Assembly: GCA_963727415.1 (NCBI GenBank)
Contig: CAVSGF010000002.1
Location: forward strand, 558,001-622,000
From: DASQPR01 sp963727415
GTDB taxonomy: Bacteria > Actinomycetota > Actinomycetes > Mycobacteriales > Micromonosporaceae
Length of the DNA: 64,000 bases
Reading direction: 5' to 3'
Shown here in pieces: positions 42,452-52,206 of this stretch. Position 1 is the first letter of the stretch, and every line of letters begins with the position of its first letter. The position numbers and the translations under genes are program-made. The notes below the pieces were generated by a model, which saw only the letters and a list, made by a program, of their open reading frames with translations, made no database searches and was not told where the DNA came from.

Positions 42452-43876
42452 TCGACCTGATGTCCTGGCCGAGGTGGTCGCGGAGGCCGTGCGGCGGCTC
42501 GCTGACGCGACGCGGACCCGGACGCTACGGGTTACCGGCACGGTCGAGTTCGACTCACGCAAGGTGACGCCCGGGCGGCTTGTTCGTCGCGTTCACGGTG
42601 TGAACGTCGACGGGCATGACTTCGCCGCCGACGGCGATGCGCGGCCGGTGCGGTCGCCGTGCTCGGCCGGCGGGCGGTCGACGGCGTGCCGATGATCGTG
42701 GTCGACGATCCGCTGGCCGCGATGGCCAAGCCCTGGCTCGCTATGTGGTCGACCGGCTGCCGGACACCACGATCATCGGGCTGACCGGCTCCTCCGGCAA
42801 GACGACCACCAAGGACTTCATCGCGCAGTTGCTAGCGGGAGGTCGGTCGGACGGTGGCACCGGCCGGATCGTTCAACAACGAACTCGGCCACCCGTACAC
42901 GGTATTGAAGGCCGCCACCGACACCCGCTGGCTGGTTCTGGAGTTGGGTGCCCGGGGTGCCGGTCATATCACCTACCTGACCGGCATCGCGCCGCCCCGG
43001 ATCGCGGCGGTGCTCAACGTCGGGGTGGCGCACATCGGTGAGTTCGGATCCGTGGAGGCCATCGCGGCGGCCAAGGGCGAGCTGGTCGAGGCGCTCGACG
43101 ACCGACGGCGTGGCGGTCCTCAACGCCGACGACCCGCGGGTGCGGGCGATGGCCGCGCGCACCGCGGCGCGGGTGCTGCTGGCCGGCGAGGCGGCCGACG
43201 CCGACGTGCGGGCCGAGGGGGTCACGCCTCGACGAGCGCGGCCGAGCCTCGTACACGCTGGTCACCAGCGATGGCCAGGCGCCGGTGACACTTGCGGTGA
43301 GCGGCCGTCACCAGGTCGCGAACACGGTGATCGCGGCGGCGGTCGCGCTGGCCGCCGGGCATGCCGCTGGCCGAGGTGGCGTCCGGGCTGGCCGAACTGC
43401 GCCTGCTTTCTACACGAAGGATGGATGTCTTCGACCGCGCCGACGGTGTCACGGTCATCGACGACTCGTACAACGCCAACCCGGCGTCGACCGCGGCGGC
43501 GCTGCGCGCGCTGGTCGCGATCGGCGCCGGGCGGCGACGCATCGCTGTCCTCGGCTACCTGGCCGAGCTCGGCGCGCACGAACGGGCGGGACATGCTGAG
43601 GTCGGGGCGCTGGCCGCTGAACTCGGCGTGGACCGGCTGATCGTGGTCGGCGGGCCCGCGGCGCCGATTCACCAGGGTGCCCAGGCAGTACGTGAATGGA
43701 AAGGGAGATCGGTGGCGGTACCGGACCAGGACCAGGCGATCGAGATACTCAGATCGGAACTGCGCGAAGGCGATGTGATCCTGGTGAAGGGTTCCCGGTA
43801 TCGAACCTGGGATGTCGCCGACGCGCTGCGCAACGGTGATGTTCCCGCCACCGTCGCGGTGGAGACCACCCCATGA
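42448..43876 (+). CDS. murF: UDP-MurNAc-pentapeptide synthetase MurF, several apparent frameshifts
   Basis: The start is ATG 42448 (MIDLMSWPEVVAEAV once corrected), overlapping a probable murE TGA. Pieces in order: FDSRKVTPG, VNVDGHDFAADG, TTIIGLTGSSGKTTTKDF (P-loop), SFNNELGHPYTVL, LELGARGAGHI, LNVGVAHIGEFGS, SGRHQVANTV, IDDSYNANPAS, VLGYLAELGAHE and ILVKGSRYRTWDVAD. Breaks lie near 42575, 42645, 42735, 42840, 43105, 43225 and 43360; from 43361 on, the frame is clean. It adds D-Ala-D-Ala to the UDP-tripeptide. The stop overlaps mraY (ATGA). Confidence 0.88.
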
Positions 43877-45003
43877 GCGCGATCGGCTCCGTGATCGTCG
43901 CCGTCTGCGTCGCGTTCGTGTTCACGCTCATGGGAACTCCGCTGGCCATCGGCGCGTTGCGCCGGCTCAAGGCGGGCCAGCCGATCCGGGACATCAACCC
44001 GGCCGGTCACTCGGTGAAGCGCGGTACCCCGACCATGGGTGGTCTGGTCTTCATCGGTGGCACCCTGGTCGCCTACGTCGCCGGCCATCTGATGCTCAAG
44101 ACGCTGTCGCACAACTACATCGTCCCGCCTGGCCCGACCATCACCGGCCTGGTGCTGCTCGGCCTGTTCGTGTTCTCCGGAGCGATCGGGTTCTGGGATG
44201 ACTTCCTGAAGGTGCGCAAGAAGAACAGTGCCGGCGTCTCGGCGCGCAGCAAGCTGGCGCTGCAGATTCTGGTCGGCGGGGTATTCGGCACGGTGGCGCT
44301 GTTCTTCCCGTCCGATGCCACGCCCGCCTCCGCGTCGACGACGGTCGGCAGCACCATGATCTCGTTCGTCAAGGACATCTCGTGGCTGGACGTCGGCCGG
44401 GTCGGCGCGGTTGTCCTGTTCATCCTGCTGGTCATGGGCACCACGAACGGCGTGAACCTGACCGACGGCCTGGACGGTCTGGCGACCGGGGCGTCGACCA
44501 TGGTGATGGCCGGGTACATGATGATCGCGTTCTGGCAGTTCCGTCATTGGTGCGGTGACACCGGCGGCAGCGGCTACACCGCCAAGTACTGCTACCCGGT
44601 ACGAGATCCGCTGGAGATGGCCCTGATCGCCGGCGCTTGCGCCGGCGCTTTGCTGGGCTTTCTGTGGTGGAACGCGTCGCCCGCCCGGGTGTTCATGGGC
44701 GACACCGGCTCGATGGCCATCGGCGGCCTGGTGGCGGCGTTGGCGCTGGCCACCCGTACCGAGTTGCTGCTCCCGATCATGGGTCTGCTCTACGTCATCG
44801 AGACGATGTCGGTGATCATCCAGGTGATCTCGTTCAAGACCACCCGGCGCCGGGTGTTCCGGATGTCACCGCTGCATCATCACTTCGAACTCGCCGGGTG
44901 GAGCGAGGTCAACATCGTCATCCGGTTCTGGATCATCGCGGGTATCGGCGTCGCGATCGCGCTTGGCCTGTTCTACGGCGACTTCCTGCGTACGGTGTCA
45001 TGA
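43873..45003 (+). CDS. mraY: Phospho-N-acetylmuramoyl-pentapeptide transferase MraY
   Basis: A 376-residue polytopic enzyme, fully in frame. Motifs: KRGTPTMGGLVFI, FWDDFLKV (catalytic aspartates), TNGVNLTDGLDGLATG, VFMGDTGSMAIGG and SPLHHHFELAGWSE (HHH motif). It transfers phospho-MurNAc-pentapeptide to undecaprenyl phosphate to give lipid I. An insert between helices (HWCGDTGGSGYTAKYCYPV) is usual in actinobacteria. Confidence 0.97.
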   Translation: MSAIGSVIVAVCVAFVFTLMGTPLAIGALRRLKAGQPIRDINPAGHSVKRGTPTMGGLVFIGGTLVAYVAGHLMLKTLSHNYIVPPGPTITGLVLLGLFVFSGAIGFWDDFLKVRKKNSAGVSARSKLALQILVGGVFGTVALFFPSDATPASASTTVGSTMISFVKDISWLDVGRVGAVVLFILLVMGTTNGVNLTDGLDGLATGASTMVMAGYMMIAFWQFRHWCGDTGGSGYTAKYCYPVRDPLEMALIAGACAGALLGFLWWNASPARVFMGDTGSMAIGGLVAALALATRTELLLPIMGLLYVIETMSVIIQVISFKTTRRRVFRMSPLHHHFELAGWSEVNIVIRFWIIAGIGVAIALGLFYGDFLRTVS

Positions 45004-45004
45004 C

Positions 45005-46486
45005 GTGAGCGCGGTCGACGGCTCGCCCGCGGCGGGGCGATCAGGCAGCCACCGAGCCGTGGACGCCTCCCGTGGCGGCCGGTACCTGGTGGTCGGTACG
45101 GGTGCCGCCGGCGCCGCCTGCGTGCGGGCGCTGCGGGCGCGCGGCCTCGATGTGGTCGTTGCCGACGCCGTCGGCAACGCTACCGCCGACGCGTTCGCCG
45201 ATCAGGGCGTGCGGGTGGTGATCGCCGATCCACTTCCGGTCGAGCTGCTCGACGACGTCGACGACGTGGTGGTCTCGCCTGGCGTGGCGCCGCATTTGCC
45301 GTTCGTGAAGCACGCCCTGGCCACCGGCCACGACGTCTACAGCGAGCCGGAACTCGCGTGGCGGTTGCGATCGGCGGACGCGCCGGCGTGGCTTGCTGTC
45401 ACCGGCACCAACGGCAAGACCACCACGGTGACGATGCTGGCGAGCATGCTGGCCGCGGCCGGGCTGCGGACCGCCGCGCTCGGCAACATCGGCGAGCCGC
45501 TGGTCTCCGACGACGTGGTCGGCCCGGGCCGGTACGACGTGGTCGCCGTGGAACTGTCCAGCTTCCAGCTGCATTGGTCGTCGACGATGGCGCCGCCGGT
45601 CGCGGTATGGCTGAACCTCGCCGACGACCATCTGGAGTGGCATGGAACCGCCGAGGCGTACGCGGCGGCGAAGACGGTGGTCTGGCGGGCCGCCGCGGCC
45701 GGTGGCGGCGCACCGGCCCGGCCGGCGGGCGTGGCGATCGGCAACGCCGACGACCCGCAGGTGCTCGCGGCCTTGTCCGGTGTACCCGGCCGGCGGCTGT
45801 CGTTCACCCTCGGAGTGCCGGCGGCCGGGCAGTTCGGCATCATCGACGGCTGGCTGGTCGACCACATGGCACCCGGCGGGCCGCACCGGCTGATCGAGGC
45901 GGATCGGATCCGCCCGGCGGGCCGGCACAACGTCGCCAACGCCCTGGCCGCCGCCGCGGTGGCGCGCGCGTATGGCGTCCCGATCGAGGCCGTCCGCGAG
46001 GGACTGGTGGCGTACCAGCCGGAACCTCATCGCAACGCACCGGTGGCGACCGTCGCGGGAGTGACGTACGTCGACGACAGCAAGGCCACCAACCCGCACG
46101 CGGCGGCGGCGTCTCTCGACGCGTACCAGTCGATCGTGTGGCTGGCCGGAGGCCAGCTGAAAGGCGTCGACGTGGACGAGCTGGTGGCTCGCTTCGCCGG
46201 CCGGATGCGGGGCGCGGTCCTGATCGGCGTCGATCGTGCGGAAATCGCCGCGGCACTGGCGCGACACGCGCCGCAATTGCCGGTGGCCGATATCGCGAGC
46301 ACGGATGATGGGGCGATGGCAGAGGCGGTACGCGCGGCCGCGGCGCTCGCCCACCCCGGCGACACGGTTCTGCTGGCACCAGCGGCCGCTTCCAAGGACA
46401 TGTTCACCAGTTACGCCAGGCGCGGTGACGCGTTTGCCGCGGCGGTTGCCGGGCTGGCCAACCGGATCCGGGCCGGCCGGATGTGA
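45005..46486 (+). CDS. murD: UDP-MurNAc-L-alanine:D-glutamate ligase MurD
   Basis: About 493 residues from GTG 45005, two bases after the mraY stop. The N-terminal Rossmann domain (YLVVGTGAAGAACVRAL), P-loop AVTGTNGKTTTVTML near residue 135, NIGEPLVS, VELSSFQLHW, RHNVANALAAAA, YVDDSKATNPHAA and LLAPAAASKDMFTSYARRG are all present and in one frame. It adds D-glutamate to UDP-MurNAc-L-Ala in the cytoplasm. Its integrity contrasts with the broken genes on both sides. Confidence 0.96.
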   Translation: MSAVDGSPAAGRSGSHRAVDASRGGRYLVVGTGAAGAACVRALRARGLDVVVADAVGNATADAFADQGVRVVIADPLPVELLDDVDDVVVSPGVAPHLPFVKHALATGHDVYSEPELAWRLRSADAPAWLAVTGTNGKTTTVTMLASMLAAAGLRTAALGNIGEPLVSDDVVGPGRYDVVAVELSSFQLHWSSTMAPPVAVWLNLADDHLEWHGTAEAYAAAKTVVWRAAAAGGGAPARPAGVAIGNADDPQVLAALSGVPGRRLSFTLGVPAAGQFGIIDGWLVDHMAPGGPHRLIEADRIRPAGRHNVANALAAAAVARAYGVPIEAVREGLVAYQPEPHRNAPVATVAGVTYVDDSKATNPHAAAASLDAYQSIVWLAGGQLKGVDVDELVARFAGRMRGAVLIGVDRAEIAAALARHAPQLPVADIASTDDGAMAEAVRAAAALAHPGDTVLLAPAAASKDMFTSYARRGDAFAAAVAGLANRIRAGRM

Positions 46487-46538
46487 GCCACGCTGATCCG
46501 GAACAGCCCATCGGCGGCCATCGGCCGGCCGGCCGACC

Positions 46539-48160
46539 GTGACCGGCGACGCATCGGGCCGGCCGCCGGGGCCAGATCCGGAACCCGATCGGCGCGTGCC
46601 GGCGCCGGAGCCAGCACGAAGTCCGCGGGGCGGCGAAGTCTGCGCGGCCAGGTCCGGGGCCCGGCCCTGGTCCGACCGGCCAACGGCCGCCGGCGACGCC
46701 GCCTGGATCTGGCGCTATATCCGGACCCCACCGGCGCTGCGCGGATTGCTGGCCCGGCCGCTCGCCTCCTACTACCTGCTGCTCGCCAGCTCCGGCCTGC
46801 TGCTGGTGATCGGGCTGGTCATGGTCTTCTCGGCGACCAGCGTCCAGTCCTACGCCGCCAGCGGCAACGCGTTCGCCTCGGTGAGCCGACAAGGCGTTTA
46901 CGCCCTGATCGGGCTGCTCGCGTTCTGGTTCGCCCAGCGGCTGCCGGTGGCGACCTACCGTTCGCTGGCGGTGCCGCTGATGGCAACGTCGGTAGCGTTG
47001 CTCGATCGGTTCTGGACGGTGTCTCCGGCGCTGGCCAGCATCGGCGTGATCGCCGCGCCGCGGTTGGGCCCGCTCCACGTGGACAACCTGTGGCTCTACC
47101 TCGGTCCGCTGCAGTTGCAGCCGTCCGAGCTGGCGAAGCTGGCACTGGCGCTGTGGGGCGCGAGCGTGCTGGTCCGGCAGGGCCCGCGGCAGAAGCGGTT
47201 CAGCGACCTGGTCCGCACCCTGTTCCCGCTCGCCGTCGGTGCTCTTCATCCTGGTCGGTTACAACGACCTGGGCACCATGATCTGCATGCTGATGCTGTT
47301 CGTCGGTCTGATGTTCGCCGCCGGGGTGCAGCTGCGGGTGTTCGCCGCGCTGGCCGGGGTCGGCGCTGGCCGGCATCACTCCGCTCTGGTCCTGTCGTAG
47401 CAGACTACCGGAAGGAGCGGCTGATCGGCTTCCTGCATCCGCTCAGCGGATGCCAGGTCCAGGTGCCTGAACGACCCGTGCTACCAGGCGCTGGAAGGCC
47501 GGTACGCGATCGCCAACGGCGGCTGGTTCGGCGTCGGGCTGGGCCAGGGGCACCTGAAGTGGGGCCGGCTGCCCAACGCCCACAACGATTTCATCTTCGC
47601 GGTGATCGCCGAGGAACTCGGTGTCGTCGGCTGCTTCGTCGTGCTCGCCCTGCTGGCGGTGCTGGCCTACACCGGGCTGCGCATCGCGCGCCGGATCGGC
47701 GACCCGTTCCGGCGGATCGTCGCCGACCGGCGATCACCGCCTGGCTGGTCGGCCAGGCCACGATCAACATCGGCGGCGTGATCGGATTGCTGCCGATCAC
47801 CGGCCTGCCGCTGCCGTTCATCTCGGATGGGGGAAGCGCCCTCGTTGTCGTGCTGGGCGCGGTCGGCGTGCTGGCGTCGTTCGCCCGTGCCGAGCCGGAT
47901 GCGGCCCGGGCGCTACACGCCCGTCCGCCGGACCGGTGGGTGCGGCTACTCTGGGCGCCACTACCACCGCTGCCGCGGTCGGGTGGCGAGGAGGCGTACT
48001 ACGCGGAGGACGGCGCGGCTCACGCGAAGCCGGGCGACCTGCCGCGGGCGCGCTCGGGCACCGGCGGATCGCTCGGTCCGTGGCGACCGGGCGCGCCGGC
48101 CCCGCCAAGCGGCCCGGCAAGCGGTCGGTGGCCGACGACGTGCCCGAGGAGGAGACGACG
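46539..48160 (+). CDS. ftsW: Septal peptidoglycan polymerase FtsW, several apparent frameshifts
   Basis: A SEDS-family glycosyltransferase. The N-terminal ~65 residues are cytoplasmic and Pro/Arg-rich. Helices then follow (YYLLLASSGLLLVIGLVMVFSA and others), LQLQPSELAKLALALW, YNDLGTMICMLMLFVGLMF, YQALEGRYAIANGGWFGVGLG, LPNAHNDFIFAVIAEELG, and NIGGVIGLLPITGLPLPFISDGGSAL. Frame changes occur near 47238, 47362-47400, 47465 and 47730. The exact C-terminus is unclear; murG begins at 48161. It polymerises lipid II at the septum with FtsI. Confidence 0.85.
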
Positions 48161-49332
48161 ATGGCCGGCACGGTTTACTACGGCGCGACCGCGGCTGACG
48201 CGACGCCGCGCGGTGCGATCGGTGGTGCTCGCCGGCGGCGGCACCGGCGGGCACATCTACCCGCTGCTGGCCTTCGCCGACTGCCTGCGCCGGCATGACC
48301 CGTCGCTGCGGATCACCTGCCTCGGCACGCCCACGCGGCCTGGAGAACGAGATCATCCCGCCGCGCGGGTATGACCTGCGCCACGTACCCGCCTACCAGC
48401 TGCCCCGATCGATCAACATGAACCTGGTCCGCACCCCGGACCGGATGTGGCGGGCCGCCCGGGCGACCCGGGCAAGTGCTCGACGAGGTCGACGCCGACG
48501 TGGTGGTCGGCTTCGGCGGGTACGTGTCGACGCCGGCCTACCTGGCCGCGTGGCGGCGCAAGACGCCGATCGTGATCCACGAGGTGAACGTTCCGCCGGG
48601 TGTCGCCAACAAGATGGGCATGCGCTTCACCGAGAACGTCGCGGTCGGGTTCCCGTACCAGGTCGAGCAGGTCGAGGCGCTGCGCGAGCGCGCGGGTGAC
48701 CGGGGTGCCGCTGCGGACGGCGATCACGACCCTGGACCGGGCCACCGCGCAGCGCGAGGCGCGCGGCGCACTTGGGCCTGCGACCCGGACCTGCCGACGC
48801 TGTTCGTCTTCGGCGCCTCGCAGGGCGCCCGCTCGATCAACCTGGCCATGGCCGGCGCGGCCAAGGCGATGACCGCGGCCGGCATCCAGGTGCTGCACAT
48901 CATCGGGCGCCCGCAACGAGCCGGTGGACATCCCGCCGGACCTGCCGTCGCCGTACGTGACGCTGAAGTTCCTCGAGGAGATGGAGCTCGGCTACGCGGC
49001 CGGCGATCTCGCGCTGTGCCGCGGCGGCGCGATGACCTGCGCGGAGACGGCCGCGGTCGGCATGCCGGCGATCTACGTGCCGCTGCCCTACGGCAACGGC
49101 GAGCAGCGACGCAATGCGCTGCCGGTGGTCGAGGCCGGTGGCGGAATCCTCGTCGATGACGCCGACCTGACCCCGGACTGGATCGAACAGAACCATCATC
49201 CCGCTGGCGCATGACGGGCCCGCCTGTCGGACATGAGCGCGGCGCGGCCGCAGTACGGCCGCCGCGACGGTGATGAGGCCCTGCCGTGACATTCATGTAC
49301 GAGGCGGTGGGCGGAATGAGCGACGAAGTTGA
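48161..49332 (+). CDS. murG: Lipid II synthase MurG, several apparent frameshifts
   Basis: The start is ATG 48161 after GAGGAG. Pieces in order: VVLAGGGTGGHIYPLLAFAD (lipid I-binding glycine loop), ENEIIPPRGYDL, DADVVVGFGGYVSTPAYLAA, VIHEVNVPPGVANK, PTLFVFGASQGARSIN, YVTLKFLEEMELGYAAGDL, ALCRGGAMTCAETAAVGMPA and VPLPYGNGEQRRNALPVVEAGGG. Breaks are near 48215, 48338, 48476, 48700, 48765, 48915 and 49195. The end is tentative and overlaps murC. It attaches GlcNAc to lipid I. Confidence 0.85.
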
Positions 49333-50760
49333 CTGCCGAAGATCTGGGCACCGTCCACTTCGATCGGGGTCGGCGGCGTGGGCATGTGCGGCCTCGCCCG
49401 GCTGTTCGCTCACCCGGGGCATCCCGGTCACCGGCAGCGAGTTGCGCGAGTGGCCGCAACTGGCCGCGCTGCGGGCGCTCGGCGGCGACTGATCCACATG
49501 ACGCATCGAAGCGGTCCAATCTCGACGGTGTGGACACGGTGGTCTACTCGACCGCGATCCCGAAGGATCATCTGGAGATCGTCGAGGCGCGCCGGCGCGG
49601 GCTGCGGGTGCTGCACCGGTCCGAGGCGCTGGCGGCGGCGATGGTCGGCCGGCGGGCGATCGCGGTCGCCGGCACCCACGGCAAGACGACCACGACGTCG
49701 ATGACCACCGTCGTGCTGCAGCACGCCGGCCTCGACCCGTCGTTCGTGATCGGCGGCGAGATCTCCGAGGCCGGCTCGAACGGCCACCACGGCACCGGTG
49801 ACTCACTTCGTGGTCGAGGCCGACGAGAGCGACCGGTCGTTCCTGCGCTACAAGCCGTTCGTCTCGATCATCACCAACATCGACGCCGATCACCTGAACA
49901 CCTACGGCGACCTGGCCGGGCCTGTCGGCCGGCGTTCGAGGAGTTCTGCCGGCAGACCGACCCGGCGGGCTTCGTCGTCACCTGCGCCGACAACGAGGGC
50001 ACCCGGGAGCTGGCCGCGCAGAGCTGCGCGCGCAGCGGCCTGACGGTCTACACGTACGGCGAGGCGGCCGACGCCGACCTGCGCCTGACCGAGATCGCCA
50101 CGACCGCCGCCGGCAGCGCGCTACCTGGCCACCCTCGACGGGGATCTCGCTCGGTGAGGTCAGCCTGCCGATCGCCGGGCGGTTCCTCGGCGCTGAACTC
50201 GGCCGCGGCCTTGCTGACCGCGGTCAAGCTGGGCGTGGACGTCGCCTACGATCGTCGAGTCGCTGGCGTCCTTCCCGGGGGTGCGGCGCCGGTTCGAGCT
50301 CAAGGGCACTGCCGACGGCGTGCGGGTCTACGACGAGTACGCCTACCACCCGGTGTCGATGGCCGGCGCGCTGGAGACGCTGCGCGACGGTCGCCGGGGA
50401 CGGGCAGCTGATCGTCGTCTTCCAGCCGTACCGGATGTACCGCACCCGCGCCTTCCAGACCGAGATCGCCGCCGCGCTGGCGATCGCCGACCAGGCCGTG
50501 GTCCTGGAAGTCTTCGGACCGGGGGAGGTCCGCGGGCCGGGCGAGGGCGGCGTCGGCGCTGACCGCCGCGGTACCGCTGCCGCGCCGGCACAAGGTCTTC
50601 GTGCCGTCATGGGACGACGTGCCAGGCGAGGTCGCTCCGCCGGGCCCGCGAGGGCGACGTGGTGGTCACCATGGGCGCACCACCGATCTCGCTGATGGGT
50701 GACCAGTTGCTCGGCGCGCTCGCCGGAGGCGCACCCGGCCGTGGTCCGCACCGGCGATGA
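49316..50760 (+). CDS. murC: UDP-MurNAc-L-alanine ligase MurC, several apparent frameshifts
   Basis: The probable start is ATG 49316, with the body reading EDLGTVHF after an early frame change. Pieces: GMCGLARLF, LDGVDTVVYSTAIPKDH, VAGTHGKTTTTSM (P-loop), FVIGGEISEAGSNGHHG, FVVEADESDRSFLRYKP, NIDADHLNTYGDL, FPGVRRRFELKG, YDEYAYHPVSMAG, FQPYRMYRTRAF and VVTMGAPPISLMGDQLL. Breaks occur near 49327, 49365, 49420, 49490, 49798, 49922, 50120, 50185, 50250, 50395, 50580 and 50640. The stop TGA at 50758-50760 overlaps the ftsQ start. Confidence 0.85.
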
Positions 50761-51598
50761 TGCCCGGCGCTTTTCGGCATGCGGCGAGCGAGGGGCCGAG
50801 GCAGAGAGCCGGGAGCGACCCGGCACGACGCTGGCGGCTGGTCCGTGCCCCGGCGGCGGCGATCCCGCTTCGGTGCGGCGGTTCAACGAGCGGGCCCGGG
50901 CGCGGCGGCTCGCGGCCGCCCGGCCATGGCTCATCGCCGGCGGCGCTGGCGCTGACGGGCCTGGTCAGCTGGCTCGTCTTCGGATCGTCGGTGCTGGGGG
51001 TCGGAGCGGTCAAGGTGACCGGCGTCGGGTTCGTCGGGGCCGAGGGCGATCCGATGCGGCCGCCCGGATCCGTCCCGGCACACCGATGGCCACCTGGACA
51101 CCGCCGCGGTCGCGGCCCGGGTCGGGCGGCTGGCGCGCGGTGGAGACGGTCCAGGTCAGCAGGCAATGGCCGCACACGATCGTCATCGCGGTGACCTTGC
51201 GCCATCCGGTAGCCGCGGTTCCGGTCGACGGCACTCACCAGTACGTTGAGGTCGACGCGGAGGGCGTACCGTTCCGGACCGTCAGCGCGCGGCATGATCT
51301 GCCAATCATCAAGCCCGGCGGCAGCGGTTCGGTGGACCTGAGCGACCCGGCGGTGCGCGCCGCTGTTGCCGCCGCGGCGCAGATACTGGTGTCGCTCCCG
51401 CCGAAGCTATCCGATCAGCTGGTGCGGCTGGAGGCGCCGTCGGCGAGCGGGGTCGTTCTGGTGATGTCCGGAGGTCGGTCCATCGTGTGGGGCGATTCGA
51501 CGGATAACGCGCAAAAGGCGCGTGTCGCCGAGTCTCTTTTGGCGCAACCCGGCAAAGTCATCGATGTGAGTGCGCCGACGGTGGTGACCATTAGGTAA
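50757..51598 (+). CDS. ftsQ: Cell division protein FtsQ, several apparent frameshifts
   Basis: The probable start is ATG 50757 (overlapping the murC TGA). An Arg/Ala-rich cytoplasmic N-terminus (SVRRFNERARARRLAAARPWL) precedes a transmembrane helix with LTGLVSWLVFGSSVLGV. The POTRA-like segment begins VGAVKVTGVGFVGA. The periplasmic beta domain is intact from VETVQVSRQWPHTIVIAVT to the TAA at 51596-51598. Breaks are near 50873, 50940, 51040 and 51110. It bridges FtsB/FtsL to the divisome. Confidence 0.82.
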
Positions 51599-51670
51599 TC
51601 GAGAGCGACACGCCGCCCAGGGTTCTTGGCTCTGCTCTCGCTGTTGCTTACCTTGCCCGGTAGATGGTGT

Positions 51671-51723
51671 TTGACATAGCTATAAGTCTCTAGTAGAGGG
51701 TGAGGGTTTCGTCCCTCGCCCTT
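51671..51723 (+). promoter_or_regulatory. ftsZ promoter with downstream hairpin
   Basis: TTGACA (51671-51676) is followed after 17 bases by tagagg (51694-51699). The sequence TTGACATAGCTATAAG resembles the conserved actinobacterial ftsZ promoter region. Directly after it AGGGTGAGGG (51697-51706) and CCCTCGCCCT (51713-51722) form a hairpin with one mismatch and a TTTCGT loop. This could act as a 5' stabiliser, or as an attenuator for transcripts entering from ftsQ. Confidence 0.7.
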
Positions 51724-51934
51724 AACGCGATAGCCGTATTCGCGGCTTGCCGGGGCGCACCGGTGAGCCCGAACCACTGACTACGCGAACCGCTGACTAC
51801 TCGAACCGCTGATTAACGGGATCGCTGACATGCTGGATCACTGCGACAATTGCTTCACTGTCACACTGGCTCTGCCGTAGTACCGGACTTGTGTAATACC
51901 CGACGTGCCTACCTGTGCCACCGCTAGACCTGCG

Positions 51935-52094
51935 ACACCCGGAGTCGATGCCACACCCGGAGTCGATGCCACACCTGGCTCCATTGCGATACCTGGCTCC
52001 GCTGTAACACCTGGCTCCGCTGTAACACCCGCGCTCCGCTGTAACACCCGTCCTGCTCCGCTGTAACACCCGGCTCCGCTCATGCTCCGCTGTA
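51935..52094. repeat. Eight-copy 18-bp tandem array in the ftsZ leader
   Basis: Units start at 51935, 51953, 51971, 51989, 52007, 52025, 52044 and 52066. The first five are exactly 18 bp (acacctggctccgctgta type). The last three grow to 19, 22 and 29 bp by small internal duplications. All begin ac/ataccy and the later ones end tccgctgta. The array ends about 110 bases before the ftsZ start, so it is within the mRNA leader. Confidence 0.9.
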
Positions 52095-52206
52095 ACACCA
52101 CTCGCTCGTTGCTCCACGGCTGCTCGACCCGGCCCGCCTCGGCGGTCTGATGGCCGGCGAGGTCAACGGTCGGATGCTCGTACCGCAACCGAAGGGAATG
52201 ATGTCG

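Larger units (their letters stand above)
51599..52206. other. Long leader between ftsQ and ftsZ
   Basis: No gene is supported in these 608 bases. They hold the ftsZ promoter and hairpin (51671-51723), then a stretch with few features, then an 18-bp tandem array (51935-52094). A GAAGGGA ribosome binding site lies before ATG 52207. Confidence 0.7.

Noticed and set aside
51935..52094. CRISPR-like array
   Set aside because: Units are contiguous with no unique spacers, are too short, and no cas genes are present.
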